A stretch of 64,000 bases of DNA from Setophaga petechia (GCA_024362935.1 JANCRA010000017.1:18901001-18965000); one strand, 5' to 3'. Counted from the first letter of the stretch, positions 10,728 to 22,916 are shown. The notes: a model not told the origin generated them from the letters alone. Program-made: numbers and translations.

Positions 10728-12171
10728 GAACAGCTAGAATTGTTCCAAAAAGTCATTTATATCCATATATTCCTGAATAGGGGAGATATTTTTACCTTTA
10801 CTCTTCAAATAACTTTTAGCTGTCTGGAAAAGCAGCGTATTGTAAATGAACTGCTGTTTTTGTCTTTTTTTGAGGTTGTATGATTGGCATTGGGATGTTT
10901 TTTGTTTTCTGGTTGCTGTTCAAACCTCGTGCAGGCTCCTCATCAGGGGAACACAGAGCTGGTGTCCCTGTGCCTGCTGCTGGCCCAGCCTCTGGCACTT
11001 TTTGTGAGCCCTACAGCTCACTGATGTGATGTATTCACTCTCAAAAATAAAATATATTTGCCTGGCTTGAGCTGAAGAGACCTGGGCAAAATATTTATGA
11101 TTATACTTTTGGATTTATATTACACCAGAGGTTGAGATTCTCACCTTTGTGTTCAATACCCATAAATAATATTGCTGCTTCCTAGCTAGTGGCAGGGTTT
11201 TGCAGGGATTCTGCTTTATTCCTGGTGCTGTGTGAGTCAGTAGTGCCCTGATTAATTCCAGTGACATTCTAATTGCTGTTAAATGTTTTCAGAGGTAGCT
11301 CTGTGTGCTGCTGAAGTCAGCAGCTCCAGTCTCTCGTACCCATTCCTCAGTTCTCAGCCTGGCCTCGTGCTGTCTCAGTTTGCACACATCCATTCCCATG
11401 TTTCAGTTGGAATTAGCTGGTGAAATCCCAGGATTACAGAGAGAATTTTGCTCTGTGTTTGTGGGCTCTGAGCACATTGTGGCTGATTTTCTGCTCCCAG
11501 TGCAATTGCAGTAAAACCATCAGGAACACTTGCAGAACACAAGAGGAGCAGATCTGTACCACAGACATTGCTGTGCTAGCACTGCTCCACGTGCAAATCA
11601 GGCCTTTCTTTCATTCCACCTGTAAAAAACAATTAGCTCAGGGATTTCTGATTGCCCAAAGTCAATCCCACTGCTGCTGCTGGTGTGAATGTGGGCAGGA
11701 ACTGAGAAGGGAGGGTCTGGCGCTGCTGGGCCAGCACCACCCGGGGGGAATTCAGTCACTGGACAAACTAACAGTCTATTAAATGTCTCTTCTTTCATAA
11801 AAAAAATGCAAACCAATAAGTTATTTACAGAAAATATGTGAGAAAGTTTGCTACAAAAATGTAATCATCAAAAAGCTTCGAAAATGTTAAAAAATCCAAG
11901 CAACACTCCCATGCATCCTTGAGGCCAGCAACACTGACCTGAGGACTGTGGTTTGCAAATGTTTTTGTGTCCCTCAGGTTTGTGTCACTTTAGCCATGGT
12001 GGGAAATGATAACAGGGGAGCAGGACTGGATAACCCCTCAGCTTTTCCTGCTCCTTTGGAATCATCTCTGCTCCTGCCATGCCTTGGTGCCAAACAGCTC
12101 TGTTGTGATCCTTGGCCTTGCAGGGGCTAAAGCTCTGCTTAAAGCTTTGGGGCATCAAATTAAAGTTCTGC
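10728..12171. other. Noncoding, presumed intron
   Basis: Mixed-composition DNA with short chance open frames on both strands. No recognisable exon, RNA or repeat. Confidence 0.5.
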
Positions 12172-12405
12172 CTTTATATTAATAATAAAACAGTAATAAC
12201 AATAGTAACAATAGCAATAGTAATAGTAGTAATAATAGTAGTAGTTGTAATAATAATAATAATTATTACATATATTATATGTAATAATTATTATTATTAT
12301 TACATATAATATATGTAATAATTATTATTATTATATTATATAATTGATCCACCCAAAATTATTATAATTATTATTATTATATTATATAATTGATCCACCC
12401 AAAAT
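12172..12405. repeat. A+T microsatellite with two small hairpins and a 46-bp tandem duplication
   Basis: AATAGT/AAT-type repeats (12178-12264) lead into two perfect inverted repeats with arms ATTACATATA and TATATGTAAT: 12265-12285 (T in the middle) and 12299-12319 (A in the middle). A 40-bp segment at 12320-12359, ending TTGATCCACCCAAAAT, is repeated exactly at 12366-12405, giving a 46-bp period. Confidence 0.9.
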
Positions 12406-14045
12406 GCTATTTCCAGGAAAAGAGCATGGCTCTATGGTCTGCTGGACTTCAGTTCCTCTCATTCACAATAACCCTGTGTCTGTGGAGCTCCAGCAAGAGC
12501 AATCATGCTATTTCAATAGTTGTTCTTTCATCTGAGTGATGTTCCCAACCCAGTGTCCCAGAAGATGTGTCCTCCATAGGGTGAGATATTACAAAGTCTG
12601 GCCCTCATCTAATACTTTAAAAGAAAGCAAACCTTTCTTTACCAGGAAAGGCTTTATTCATGTCCCACACTAATCATACACCAAAGAACTATTTAGAAAT
12701 AGAAAGACAACCTTTGCCTCTCCTCCTTAGTTGTAGTACATATAAAAAAACAGTGGCAATAAAAGGAAATAGGAGTGGTGAGAGAAAGCACTTTGAAAAC
12801 TATAAAGGCAAAAATTATTTTTATCTCATTAGAACCAATATTAAAGCTTTTCTTTAAACACATTCTCATTTTTTTTACAGAGGGTCAAATATCACTGATT
12901 ACAGATTCTGCTGGGGCTGACCTCTCATCCTTCTGTCTCTAAAATTAGCACCTTATTTCTCTTTTTTGTGAAGATCACAGGGATCTTTCTCCATCAGCCC
13001 CCTGATTGCCCTAACCTGGAATGTATTCAGAGTATTGTGAGAAAAGGCTCCATCTGTAAATGAAGCAGGTCCTTTTCCTTGTGCTGCTCTGCCCTGTGAA
13101 TAGAAGAGCATTTGTTGTGTCTGTAGGTAGGGTCACATAAGAATTAGGATTTTTGATTATTACAGCATGATTTGCATGTCTAGAAGAATATAAACAGTTA
13201 AATAATCCACTTGGATATTGAATTATCCAGTTTTCCATTAAAAGATTCATAATTAAAAGATGTTAACTTTTGGAAAAAGGATGAAATTCTTCCTCCTACA
13301 TTTTATTTTATTTTTTTATTTTACATCTGCTAAGGTACAGGAAGATTTTAAAAGTGCAAAAGCTGCCTCATAATTCTTTTTTTATGCTTGTTATAATACT
13401 GAATTTCAGGATTTGTTTTCCCTTTGGAGCACAGATACAAAGGAGTATGGTTCTGCTTTGCACACTCATCTCTAACCTCTGCTATCAACTTTGTGTCTCC
13501 CATCTAAAGAGTTCAAGAGAAATCATAATACAAGGAAGCAGATGTTTTCTCTTTTGTATAACACCTATTCTTGCTGAATGGGGATAAAAGATGGTAAATG
13601 TGGGGGGACATTAATATTACTTGTTAGAACGTGCTTCACAGCCTGAAGAATCTCATATACATAATGATAATCAAATGTCAGCAAGTAAAAATAGGGATTT
13701 GTTAAAAACCAGCTGTGCTGCACAACTCTTTGACAGGAATGGAGGAATGCTTTATCCAGGAAAATTCACAGAATTCATTTAGCAGAAACTGGAGCTGTTC
13801 ATTTTCATCAAGACAGAAGGTTAACAAGGCTGAAATGGATGGGGCTGGTTCAGCCTCGTTTCATGACCATGGAAAAAGGAATTTTTAACTCTGCCAGAGC
13901 TCTCTCCTCCCTCCCAGCAGATTTCTGTGTGGCCCCGTGCTGCAGTTCCAGTGCAGCTTTTAATGCCCCCTGGTCCTGGTGCTCCCTGAGGACGTGTCAG
14001 GGACAAGTGGCACTCAGCCACACTGCTGGTAAATGCTCTTGCTAC
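12406..14045. other. Noncoding, presumed intron
   Basis: No supported gene. A stretch around 13120-13240 has mixed A+T-rich, non-repetitive composition and an octamer ATTTGCAT (13170-13177). It might be a regulatory element, but nothing here proves that. Confidence 0.45.
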
Positions 14046-14578
14046 AGGTGTTTGTAGCTGGTTTTTAGGTGTTTTTAGGGGTTTTCAGGTATTTTTAGTT
14101 TTTTGTAAGTGTTTTTAGGTGTTTTCAGGTGTTTTTAGGTTTTTTGTAGGTTTTTGTAGGTGTTTTTAGGTGTTTTCAGATGTTTTTAGGCTTTTTGTAG
14201 GTGTTTGTAGGTGTTTGTAGGTGATTTTAGGTGTTTTCAGGTGTTTGTAGGTTTTTGTGGTTGTTTGTAGGTGTTTGTAGGTGTTTGTAGATGTCTGTAG
14301 GTGATTTTAGGTGTTTTCAGGTGTTTGTAGGTTTTTGTGGGTCTTTTTAGGTGTTTTTAGGTGTTTCCAGGTGTTTCCAGGTGTTTTTAGGCTTTTTGTA
14401 GGTCTTCGTAGATGTTTGTAGGTTTTTGTAGGTGTTTTCAGGTGTTTTTAGATTTTTGTAGTTGTTTTCAGGTTTTTGTAGGTGTTTGTAGTTATTTGTA
14501 GGTTTTTGTAGGTGTTTTCAGGTGTTTTTAGGTGTTTGTAAGTGTTTTCAGGGCTTTTTAGGTGTTTGTAGGTGTTTT
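14046..14578 (+). repeat. 10-bp G/T-rich minisatellite (about 50 units)
   Basis: Degenerate 10-base units of the types GTGTTTTTAG, GTGTTTTCAG, GTGTTTGTAG and GTTTTTGTAG. The + strand is almost all T and G with one A per unit. In transcript sense each unit looks like a weak 3' splice site (T-run then CAG or TAG) joined to GGTG. There is no coding sense; open frames over it are low-complexity. Confidence 0.95.
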
Positions 14579-14893
14579 CCCCAGGGTGATGCTGCAGCCA
14601 CTGCCCCATTTCCCAGTGACGGTGCCAGGGTGAGCTCCTGTGTCCTGAGCAGTTCACATTTTCTTCTTTTCCATGCTCAGCACTATCTCATCTCTCTTGG
14701 CTTTGTGGCTGCGTTACCAATCTTTAATTTTTCTGCCATTTCCCTGGATTATCCCCACGTGGGCACCATTGGCCATTTCAGCCCTGCAGTGTGAAACCTG
14801 CCCTGCTCTGCAGGGCAGTGAGTGAGGAGCTGTGCTGGACACAGAGCACAGAGAGGCTCCTCAGAGCCACAAATCCCCCCCAGTGCCTGTCCC
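14579..14893. other. Noncoding spacer
   Basis: Short unique-looking stretch between the G/T array and the LTR. No gene seen. Confidence 0.5.
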
Positions 14894-15281
14894 TGTCGCT
14901 GACACCTTCTGTGAAAAATCCTTTCTTAGGATTTTTCCTGCTGGAGCTGAGAAGTTCCAGCAAGAAATGTAAACAATTATTATCTGCTGCTGTGGAATGC
15001 AACAGGTCCACCTGAGATTGTTCTTCTGTGGATGTTTGGATTTACTGACCACTCACGGTGGAGCTGCTCTTGCTCTCTGCCAAAAGACAGACTTTTGTTA
15101 TTCTTTCTATTTTATTCTTAGCTTAGCCAGCTTCTGAAGAAGCTCCTCTCTCTTCTATTTCTATGTAGTATAGTTATAATGTTATATATATATATTAATA
15201 TTATAAATCAAGCCTTCTGATCATGGAATCAAGATCCCTGACTCTTCCACCCTCTAAAAAACCTCTGTGACCACCATCACA
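14894..15281 (+). mobile_element. Solo LTR of a songbird endogenous retrovirus
   Basis: The element begins TGTCGCTGACACC and ends CCACCATCACA, the usual TG...CA ends. It is flanked by identical 6-bp target duplications TGTCCC (14888-14893 and 15282-15287), as expected for an ERVK-like integrase. Landmarks shared with the minus-strand LTRs at 4387 and 35935 are GAAAAATCC near the start, a cytosine-poor ATTATT region, AGTATAGTT, and an A+T tract before AATCAAGCCTTCTGATCATGG. It is the most diverged of the three. No viral genes lie beside it, so it is a solo LTR. Confidence 0.8.
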
Positions 15282-16033
15282 TGTCCCTGCACCCCTCTCT
15301 GGCCTCAGCAGCTCTCCAGGAGCTTTGGCTGGCACAGCCTCACATCAGGAAATATTCTGATTTTTAGCCAAGGACCAGCAGCTGTGTCACTGCTCACCAA
15401 CTCTGTGAGCTCTCTCTGCACTCCTGGAATGCAGGAGATGCTCTCAACTGCAACCCTGATGAGGCTGTGGGATATACAGAACAGAATTGTGCTGCGTTTA
15501 TGCTTTAAAAATCGATTTCCCTTTAAGCTGTAACTGCACCCTGCTATTTACAGTCACTGGGAGAAAGTGGCTCTGATGTTCTGCACTCAACACTCTCTGA
15601 CCTGTAATGCACAATTTGCAAATAAGCACAGAAGAGTAAACAGGGGGTCACTGAGATTTTTTTATTATTATTTTTTTTAAATTTTATTTTCTGCACAGCC
15701 AGGCAACTCCATTTCTAATTCACAGTCCCTCCATCCTCTACCCCCCAGGAAATATTCTCTAATCCATGAGCGCTTTGCATGCTGAGGTGAGATGTTAAAT
15801 AGCAAGATTTGCTTCTAAATAATAAGATTATGGTACAAACCAACAAGAACAGGGATCTCAAGGTTAAAGATAGCATTTCTCATTCAATCTGAGCTGGTAG
15901 AAAGGAAGAAAGAGATTAGAGAAAAAGGAAAGAAATAAAAAAAACCCAAAACCCTGCCAAACTGAAGCTGTGACTACATCAAGATATTCAAGAGACATCA
16001 TAAAAAGGTTTTTAAATCTGATATTAGTGTGTG

Positions 16034-16036
<3 letters not shown>
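15282..16036. other. Noncoding, presumed intron
   Basis: A+T-rich unique-looking DNA with short A or T runs near 15657-15690 and 15927-15950. No gene. Confidence 0.5.

Positions 16037-16071
<35 letters not shown>
16037..16071. repeat. (AT)n dinucleotide microsatellite
   Basis: A perfect AT run of about 17 units preceded by a short GT run. A typical polymorphic microsatellite. Confidence 0.95.
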
Positions 16072-16073
<2 letters not shown>

Positions 16074-19000
16074 TAATTAAGGTATATTTTTTTCCATTGT
16101 TAAAATATTTCTGTAGATACAAGATCTTTCTCAGCTATTTGCTCCAAATGTACCTGATGCAAATCATCATGGTCTTTGTGGCAAGTGTTGTTTCTTGCTA
16201 GAACAGGGACATATTTAAGGCAGATGGCAACTTTTTTTTTTTTTTTTCCCCTCATCAGTAGAAGATGGTTCCAGTAAAAATATACTATCTTTATTCAGAT
16301 GTCCATGGTAACAAATAGAGAAAAATAAAGCAGATTTTTCTCTCAGCAGAAATCCCTTTGAAGACAAATGTGGTTTTTTGGGTTTTTTTCTTACTCTAGT
16401 ATTGGTGGTATTTCTGGAACATCTTTGAATGTTAAGTGTTTTCTCTGAGCTTCCACTAAGATTCTGCTCTGAAACAGAAAACTGTAAAATCAGTGAGATA
16501 AACCTCAGTGTTTTAGTTCTATTCCAAAAATATTCACTTTCCAGAAGAGAAGTTCAGCTGGAAAGTGAGATGCCACTTTTCTTTTGTGTTTTGTAGGAAA
16601 CCTTTCTCTGGAGTCCTTGATGGATCTTGCCTTTTTCCTCCCCTTGTGTCAGTAATTTATGTAACTTCTGCTCGTGCCAGAAGAAGTTGTAAAATGTCTT
16701 TGTAAATTACTGTTTGAGAATCTTGAGCTAAAAGACTCAGTTTATTTGATGTGAAAATAATTCTGGTTTCATGTGTAAGATATATAAACTGCACCAGTAA
16801 TGTTGCATTGATTGTGCTGCTTTGTTTGGAAAAAAAAAATACAAGCAGCCCTGAGTGAACAAGGCAATTTGCAGCCTTGATTAAATAGAGCAGACAGAGG
16901 AATGGCTGAGAGGAAAAATAAAGAGCTCTGAAGCTGTGGACAGAGCAGTTCACTCTGCACAGATTTTCTCCTCATTTTCCTTTTCTGTGCTTCAGCTTGC
17001 TCACGTATTCAGCAGCAGAATGATGAGTTTGTAATGTTTTTTTCCCAAAACAAATCAAACTTAGCTCAGATTATTAAAGATCTGTGTAGCACTGAGTGAG
17101 CCCCTGGTGTCAGAGGGGTTTTGGGCAGTCCTGCTCTGCCTATTGACATTTTCCCAGTCTGACTTTGGGGTCCATACTGGGACAGGAGTTACCCAGGCTC
17201 TGTCTGGCCAAAGGGGGATCAGTCCCCCAAATCTTTCACCAAATATAATGCAGCTGTGAAGTGCTTAATAGCCAGAACTATCAATCTATAAATCATGACA
17301 ATTGCTGCCTGCAATTATAAAGCCAAGTCATAAATTAGGGAGCTCTGGGCAGCACTGTAGTAAGCACAGCCATGCCCAATTTCACTATGAAGTGCAATAA
17401 ATAAGGTGATAGATCTTCAGAAATTACATCTTCTATGAATAAATGCAAATAAATTGGACATGAAGGCATTTTGGGTGGTTGAAGAGAGTGCTTGGATTTT
17501 CAGCAATGACAGACTTAGATAAAAGACCATTCTTAATGTACAGCCACCCCTATAGCTTTAATGTACAGCAGAAAAGAAGAACTTTGTTTCAAATCTAAGT
17601 TTGAAATAATCTTTAACACTGAGATTCTGCCAGTGGCTGAGCACTGCAGAGACCCATTTTCCCCAGTCACCTGGAAAACAAACTACCTGGATGTAAATTC
17701 AGCACCTTTGATCAGAAAAAAACCCAAGTTTTGAATTATATTATATTTTCATTTTAACATTGAAACTTGTGTGTGCTTGGAAAGCTGAACAGCATGTCTG
17801 CCTTTAGCCTGTGCTCATTTATAATGAGTAATTATCTAATGATGATGGTGTTCAGCATGCATGAGAGCTCCTGTAGCAAGATTTGGAATTTTAAGGAAAT
17901 GCTGTCGATCGAATGATAATGTCTCATTTGTATTCTCTCAGTTCCCCAGTCACTCCTGCATTTCATAAAGCAGCTACAGAGATGGGCTGTGAATCTGCAC
18001 CAGTGTTGTGGGAGATGGGAAAAGGCTCAAAGAGTGCAAACAATCCTTCCCCACCCCTGGCAGCACCAGGGGATGCTGTCCCGGGGAAATCACACCTTGT
18101 GTAAAATGAGCTCCCAGTCCTGTCAGGAGGGCACCACTCCTGAGGGCTGCAGGGATAATTAAGTGTATAAATGAAGGCAGAATTAGCTCTGAGTGTGGGG
18201 ATGTGTGCTGTAATTCCTGCCATCCTTCTCTGCCTGGAGGACCTGGTGATGCCTCTGCTGGCCTGGGGTGTAGGACCATGGCATTTGTGGGGTCTGTGTA
18301 GGAACAGTGACCTGAACAAAAAGCTCTATTTCCACTAAGAAACGGAAATGGGAAGTTTCATAATCCTCATAATCCAGTTAAAACTTCTTTTTTTTTCTTC
18401 TTTTGTTTTTCTTTTTTTTCTTTTTTTTTTTTTTTCTGTTTGTATCTGTTAGTTAAACAGACACCAATCTATATAGCAAAATAAAAAGTGGTTTATAATG
18501 TTAAAGGCAAAGGATTAGAAATGTGAGTATCCTGTTTTAAAAAGATTTAGGAGTTTTCCACTGACAGTAACAGTAATTTGGCTTTTATTCTAATGTCAGT
18601 ACTTTCCACTGTGGAGGAGATCTACTTGCATATATGCACATCTCTGCATATTTATCTGCCTCCATAATGTGAACAAATTACTTTTGCATCTCAGCATATG
18701 TATCTGCAGATGCATCCATCTCATCTCCTGCTGACTGATGGCTCTGTTTTGCTTCATTCAATATTTTCTCCAAGGCAGACTCAGGGAGCTTTTCTGGGGA
18801 AAGCCAGACCTGCCCCTGGAAGATAAAAATTGGCAAAATCAGAGGGCAAAATGCTGTCAAGGCCAGCCTGGACACAGCCCTGCAGAGCTGGGCTCAGCTT
18901 TGAACCTGCATTCTGTACTCAAATTATCTCCTCTGAGCACTCCCAGGGAATTCAGTGGGTCTACCCTGAATGAGCACAGTTAAGTAGGTGCATAAGTGTT

Positions 19001-20689
19001 TCCAGGCTTTAGGCTTTACAAGCTTTCATAATTAGTGCTCTAGACAACATTAATTAAAGAGTACTTTAGAAAGAATATAGCTGTTTAAAGCTCTCCAGTG
19101 GTTTGCATCTTATTCAGGGATCCCAATCAATGCAGCACATGGGGAATCCACTCAAAAGGCAGGCATGATTATAGTTTAATATAATCTGTATATACATCTT
19201 TGGGATTGTATATAGCAAACAGAACTGCACAGAAAGTCACTTCAGTTCAAGGACAGTTCAATAAAAGACAGTAATAATGAAAGAAACATATGTTTTCATT
19301 TTCATTATCATTTCTTCAAGGACTGTGATCTATGGTAATCAAATATGATGAAGAGGGAGGTTTTCCTGAGGCTAGCAATATTTCTCTTATTTCCTTGGAA
19401 ATAAGAGCCTTGGGACAGTTAGAATTTGTATCTTGCTCATCCTCCTGTTGTTATATATTTGAGGGAGAATTAAAAGTAAAGCACTGACTGATAGTTTTTT
19501 ATGAAAAAAAGAAAAGACCTATTGAAATGTTAAAGCTGATGTTATATCTGATTTATTGTGCAAGGCTGGTTTGAATGTCTTTGTCCCACTGCTCTTGGGA
19601 TGTGATGAGGATGACTGCAGACAGATGACTCTGTCTTCACAAAACCCTCTGAGTGTCACGTGGCAAATCTATTGCTGTGTGATTGAGGATTGTGTCTGGC
19701 AATATAGGATCCCCTGCAGCAGCTCTACTTAAGGCTTAAGCACAGTTTTAGTTCTTGACATTGCTTGTCTTTTATGCTCTTTTCCTCCCATATTGAGATA
19801 ATTTCCAAATGCTGATGAAGAAAATTACTGCATCTTGTACTGATATAGTTGTAAAGGCACAATAAAGTTTGACATCTTGCATTTAGTGTGCCTTGATCAG
19901 AAATAGGTCTATCACTCAGAACAAATTATTTTGAAGCCTAAAGCAGGAAGGATATAATAGTTAGGCACAAAATTACCTGATGGGTTTTTAATCACCCTGA
20001 CAATTATAAAGTAAAGGATCTCTGTCCATTATTGAAAGATGAACAAAGACCAAGAATAGAAAATGAGACAATGACAAAGTAAATGATTGAGGGGGTGGTC
20101 TCCTGTACTATCTGAAAACTTGAAAGATGCTCAGCAGTGACTCAGAGCTTTCCTTGAGCACCCTGAGCTGCTTTTCAGCTGGCTCTGAGTTAATTACTCT
20201 GACAGAAAAAAATACTGAAACACCTGGACAATTTGCTTGTCTGCTTGTTTTCCTGTCATGTTTCACTGGTAAAGGTCCAGAGTGAATGCAGGGTCTGGGG
20301 TGTGGGGACACATCCAAGGCACTGGGAGGCTCCAGGCAGAGCAGGGCTGCACAATTCTTTGGGGATGGAGGAACCTGAGCTCACAGAAATTCCATCTTCA
20401 CAGTACTGACAGGGTTCCTCTTCAGAGGGGTCAAAGATAAAAAATCTGTAGGTCTGTAAAGAATATTTCTCTATTTGTTTTGAATTTTTTGAAGTTTACA
20501 AATATTTTCTTTTTTTTTTCCTATATGTGCATTCCACTCCCTCTCAGCATTTCTCCCAAAAATCCCACTTAGTGAAATCAGATAACACAATAATTATTAA
20601 CCAGATAAGTTTGATTCATCATTTTCTCCTCTGGTCTCCATACCAGTGACTGCTGATTATAAATACCATTAGTGAAACAGAAATCAGCA
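16072..20689. other. Noncoding, presumed intron
   Basis: Long repeat-poor stretch without a credible exon. Interrupted T tracts occur at about 16231-16248 and 18384-18436. One segment (17240-17480) is listed separately as a possible regulatory element. Confidence 0.5.
17240..17480. promoter_or_regulatory. Possible conserved noncoding element
   Basis: This segment lacks repeats and carries homeodomain-type sites (ATAAATCA at 17288-17295 and CATAAATTA near 17329). A palindromic pair, AATTGC and GCAATT, is separated by five bases (17300-17316), and ATGCAAAT lies near 17441. Developmental enhancers in protocadherin deserts often look like this. The judgement is based on texture only, since conservation cannot be seen in one sequence. 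Confidence 0.25.
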
Positions 20690-20699
20690 CAGTGAACTC

Positions 20700-21050
20700 A
20701 AGTTTCTTTTTTTTTTTTTTCAAACAAGGGGCTTTATTCAGCATTCAGGCTCCCCATAGGCTTTTAATCAAGGTTATGGGAAAGTCCATAAAGGCAAGTC
20801 CATAAACTTCCCACTGAATATTTCACAAGCTGAAGGTCGTGGCAGGCAGGAGATCCCAAGGACAAGGGATGAGATTACAATCAGAAGAGCAGAGGAGACC
20901 TGGAGATAAGCAGAGCTTTGTCTGCAGATAATATCTGCCAGAGCAAACACCAGACTCACCTGGCAGCTTCTTCTGTGGGATTTCATTTTCCCAGTATAAA
21001 CAGCCATAAAAAGGGGTAAACACAAATGGGTGCTGTTTGCAGGAATGTGT
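20700..21050 (-). pseudogene. Possible poly(A)-tailed retrocopy of unknown source
   Basis: On the minus strand the sequence ends with AATAAA, about a dozen bases (GCCCCTTGTTTG), then a run of 14 A (T run 20707-20720 on the + strand). This is the layout of a processed mRNA 3' end. An 83-codon open frame (21025 to 20774) starts MCLPLF, ends before the signal, and contains a hydrophobic stretch ALLIVISSLVLG. Similar 10-bp sequences, CAGTGAACTC (20690-20699) and CACTGAACTC (21051-21060), could be target duplications, though seven bases separate the first from the T run. I do not recognise the source gene. An LTR-like fragment is an alternative. Confidence 0.3.
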
Positions 21051-21060
21051 CACTGAACTC

Positions 21061-21719
21061 CTTTGAAATGATGATTGAAATCCAGTCAGAAAAGAAGTTT
21101 AAAAAAGGAAAATGTTTTGGTGTAGTTTTATACTTTCCTTTTTTACTGACCTGAAATCCTAATTCCTTCATGTTTTTTTGATAAATTCTCTAAATAACCT
21201 CTATTATACTTATGTGTGATGCCTGTTTATATGTCCAGCCAACAATTTTTCCTTGCTAGATCTTTTTAATTGAACAATTTTTAACAGTCTAGTTGCAACA
21301 ATATTTTCCTGTGTACAAATGGAACAGCGATCTTGCAGAAACTCTGACCCATGCCCATCCAGCAGCTATAAAAACATAATTATAGCACTCTGCATAATGC
21401 ATGGAGTGAATATTCAGGAAGTTATCTGCAGTGTCAGCCTGTGGAGGCTGCACAGAGTGTGCCCTGTGCAGTGCCCAGATGTGTGCCCACAGCAGCTGCA
21501 GGGGCTCTGTGGTGGCTCTGGATGCTCTGAGGGTCTGGGGTGGCATCACCCTGCAGCCTCTGCCTGTCTGGGCATCCTCAGAACTGCCTGAAAGTTCTCC
21601 CCAGTAATTAATGCACTTTAACCTGGGCATTTCCTCAAGCTGATCTGTTCCTTATCCCTTATCTGTAGCGAAATTCAATGAAATATTTAATGCTTAGTTT
21701 CATAGTCTGTTCTGATTAG
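21061..21719. other. Noncoding, presumed intron
   Basis: Unique-looking DNA. Overlapping short open frames on both strands at 21289-21630 share no known motif and lack splice context. Nothing supportable as a gene. Confidence 0.5.
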
Positions 21720-22750
21720 TATAAATATAAATTCTAAACTAGAATTTATACTATACACACTATATAATAATACTGTATGTACTATATATAGTATTAGTAT
21801 ATAGTGTATATATATATACTATATATATACTAATGTATATATATTAGCTTATATATAGTATATATACTATATACTATATATAGTATATAGTATATATATA
21901 GTGTTTAGTATATATATACTCTATATATACTAAATTTCTATACTATATACTACATTTCTATACTATTTTATACAATTTATATCTAGTATATATTAGTATA
22001 TATATATACTAGATATAAATTGTATAAAATAGTATAGAAATTATATATAATATAATATAATATAACATAACATAACATAACATAACATAACATAATATAA
22101 TATAATATAATATAATATAATATAATATAATATAATATAATATAATATATAGTATTAGTATATAGTATATATATACTATATATATACTTATATATATATT
22201 AGCTTATATATAGTATATATACTATATACTATATATAGTATATAGTATATATATATAGTGTTTAGTATATATACTATATATATACTAAATTTCTATACTA
22301 TATACTACATTTCTATACTATTTTATACAATTTAAATCTAGTATATATTAGTATATATATATACTGGATATAAATTGTATAAAATAGTATAGAAATTATA
22401 TATAATATAATATATAGTATTAGTATATAGTTTATATATATACTATATATACACTAATGTATATATATTAGCTTATATATAGTATATATATATTATATAC
22501 AATATATAGTATGTAGTATATATATAGTATATAGTACATATATACTATATATATACTAAATTTCTATACTATATGCTAAATTTCTATACTATTTTATAGA
22601 ATTTATATCTAGTTTATATTAGTGTATATATATATATATACTCATATATACTAGATATAAATTCTATAAAATAATATAGAAATATAAATATGATTGTATA
22701 GAAATTATATAAGAGCATAGATAGATATATATGAATTATATATATATAAA
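21720..22750. repeat. 1-kb A+T higher-order repeat with three long hairpins
   Basis: TA-rich DNA in which a unit of about 250-300 bp occurs three times. Each unit ends in a long inverted repeat, at 21954-22041, 22309-22396 and 22580-22683. The arms of copy 1 are about 40 bp and essentially perfect (ATTTCTATACTATTTTATAC on the left). Between copies 1 and 2 is an ATAAC/ATAAT pentamer array (22040-22145). A smaller perfect hairpin (TATAAATTCTA, loop AAC) lies at 21726-21750. Such DNA can extrude cruciforms and is often a site of replication trouble. No coding potential. Confidence 0.95.
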
Positions 22751-22804
22751 TTTGTAAAACTAAGTTGTCCTGTAACTTTTTAGCTGGGGATAAAAGGGTG
22801 GACA

Positions 22805-22916
22805 GATCTTGGAGCAGCCTGGGAAAGTGGAAGGTGTCCCTGCTCATTGATTGCAGAGGAGTGGAAATAAATGATCTTTTAGGTCCCTTCAAACCCAAAC
22901 CTTTCTATAATTCTGT
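22805..22916 (+). mobile_element. CR1 LINE 3'-end fragment
   Basis: TTGGAGCAGCCTGG, AAGGTGTCCCTGC, AAATGATCTTTTAGGTCCC and CAAACCCAAACC, followed by TTCTATAATTCTG, match the standard 3' end of avian CR1, including its short TTCTATGATTCT-type tail. It is heavily 5'-truncated, as most CR1 copies are, and encodes no protein. Confidence 0.85.

Noticed and set aside
14448..14657. Minus-strand frame with NTYKHLKTPE repeats
   Set aside because: Translation of the 10-bp G/T array, not a gene.
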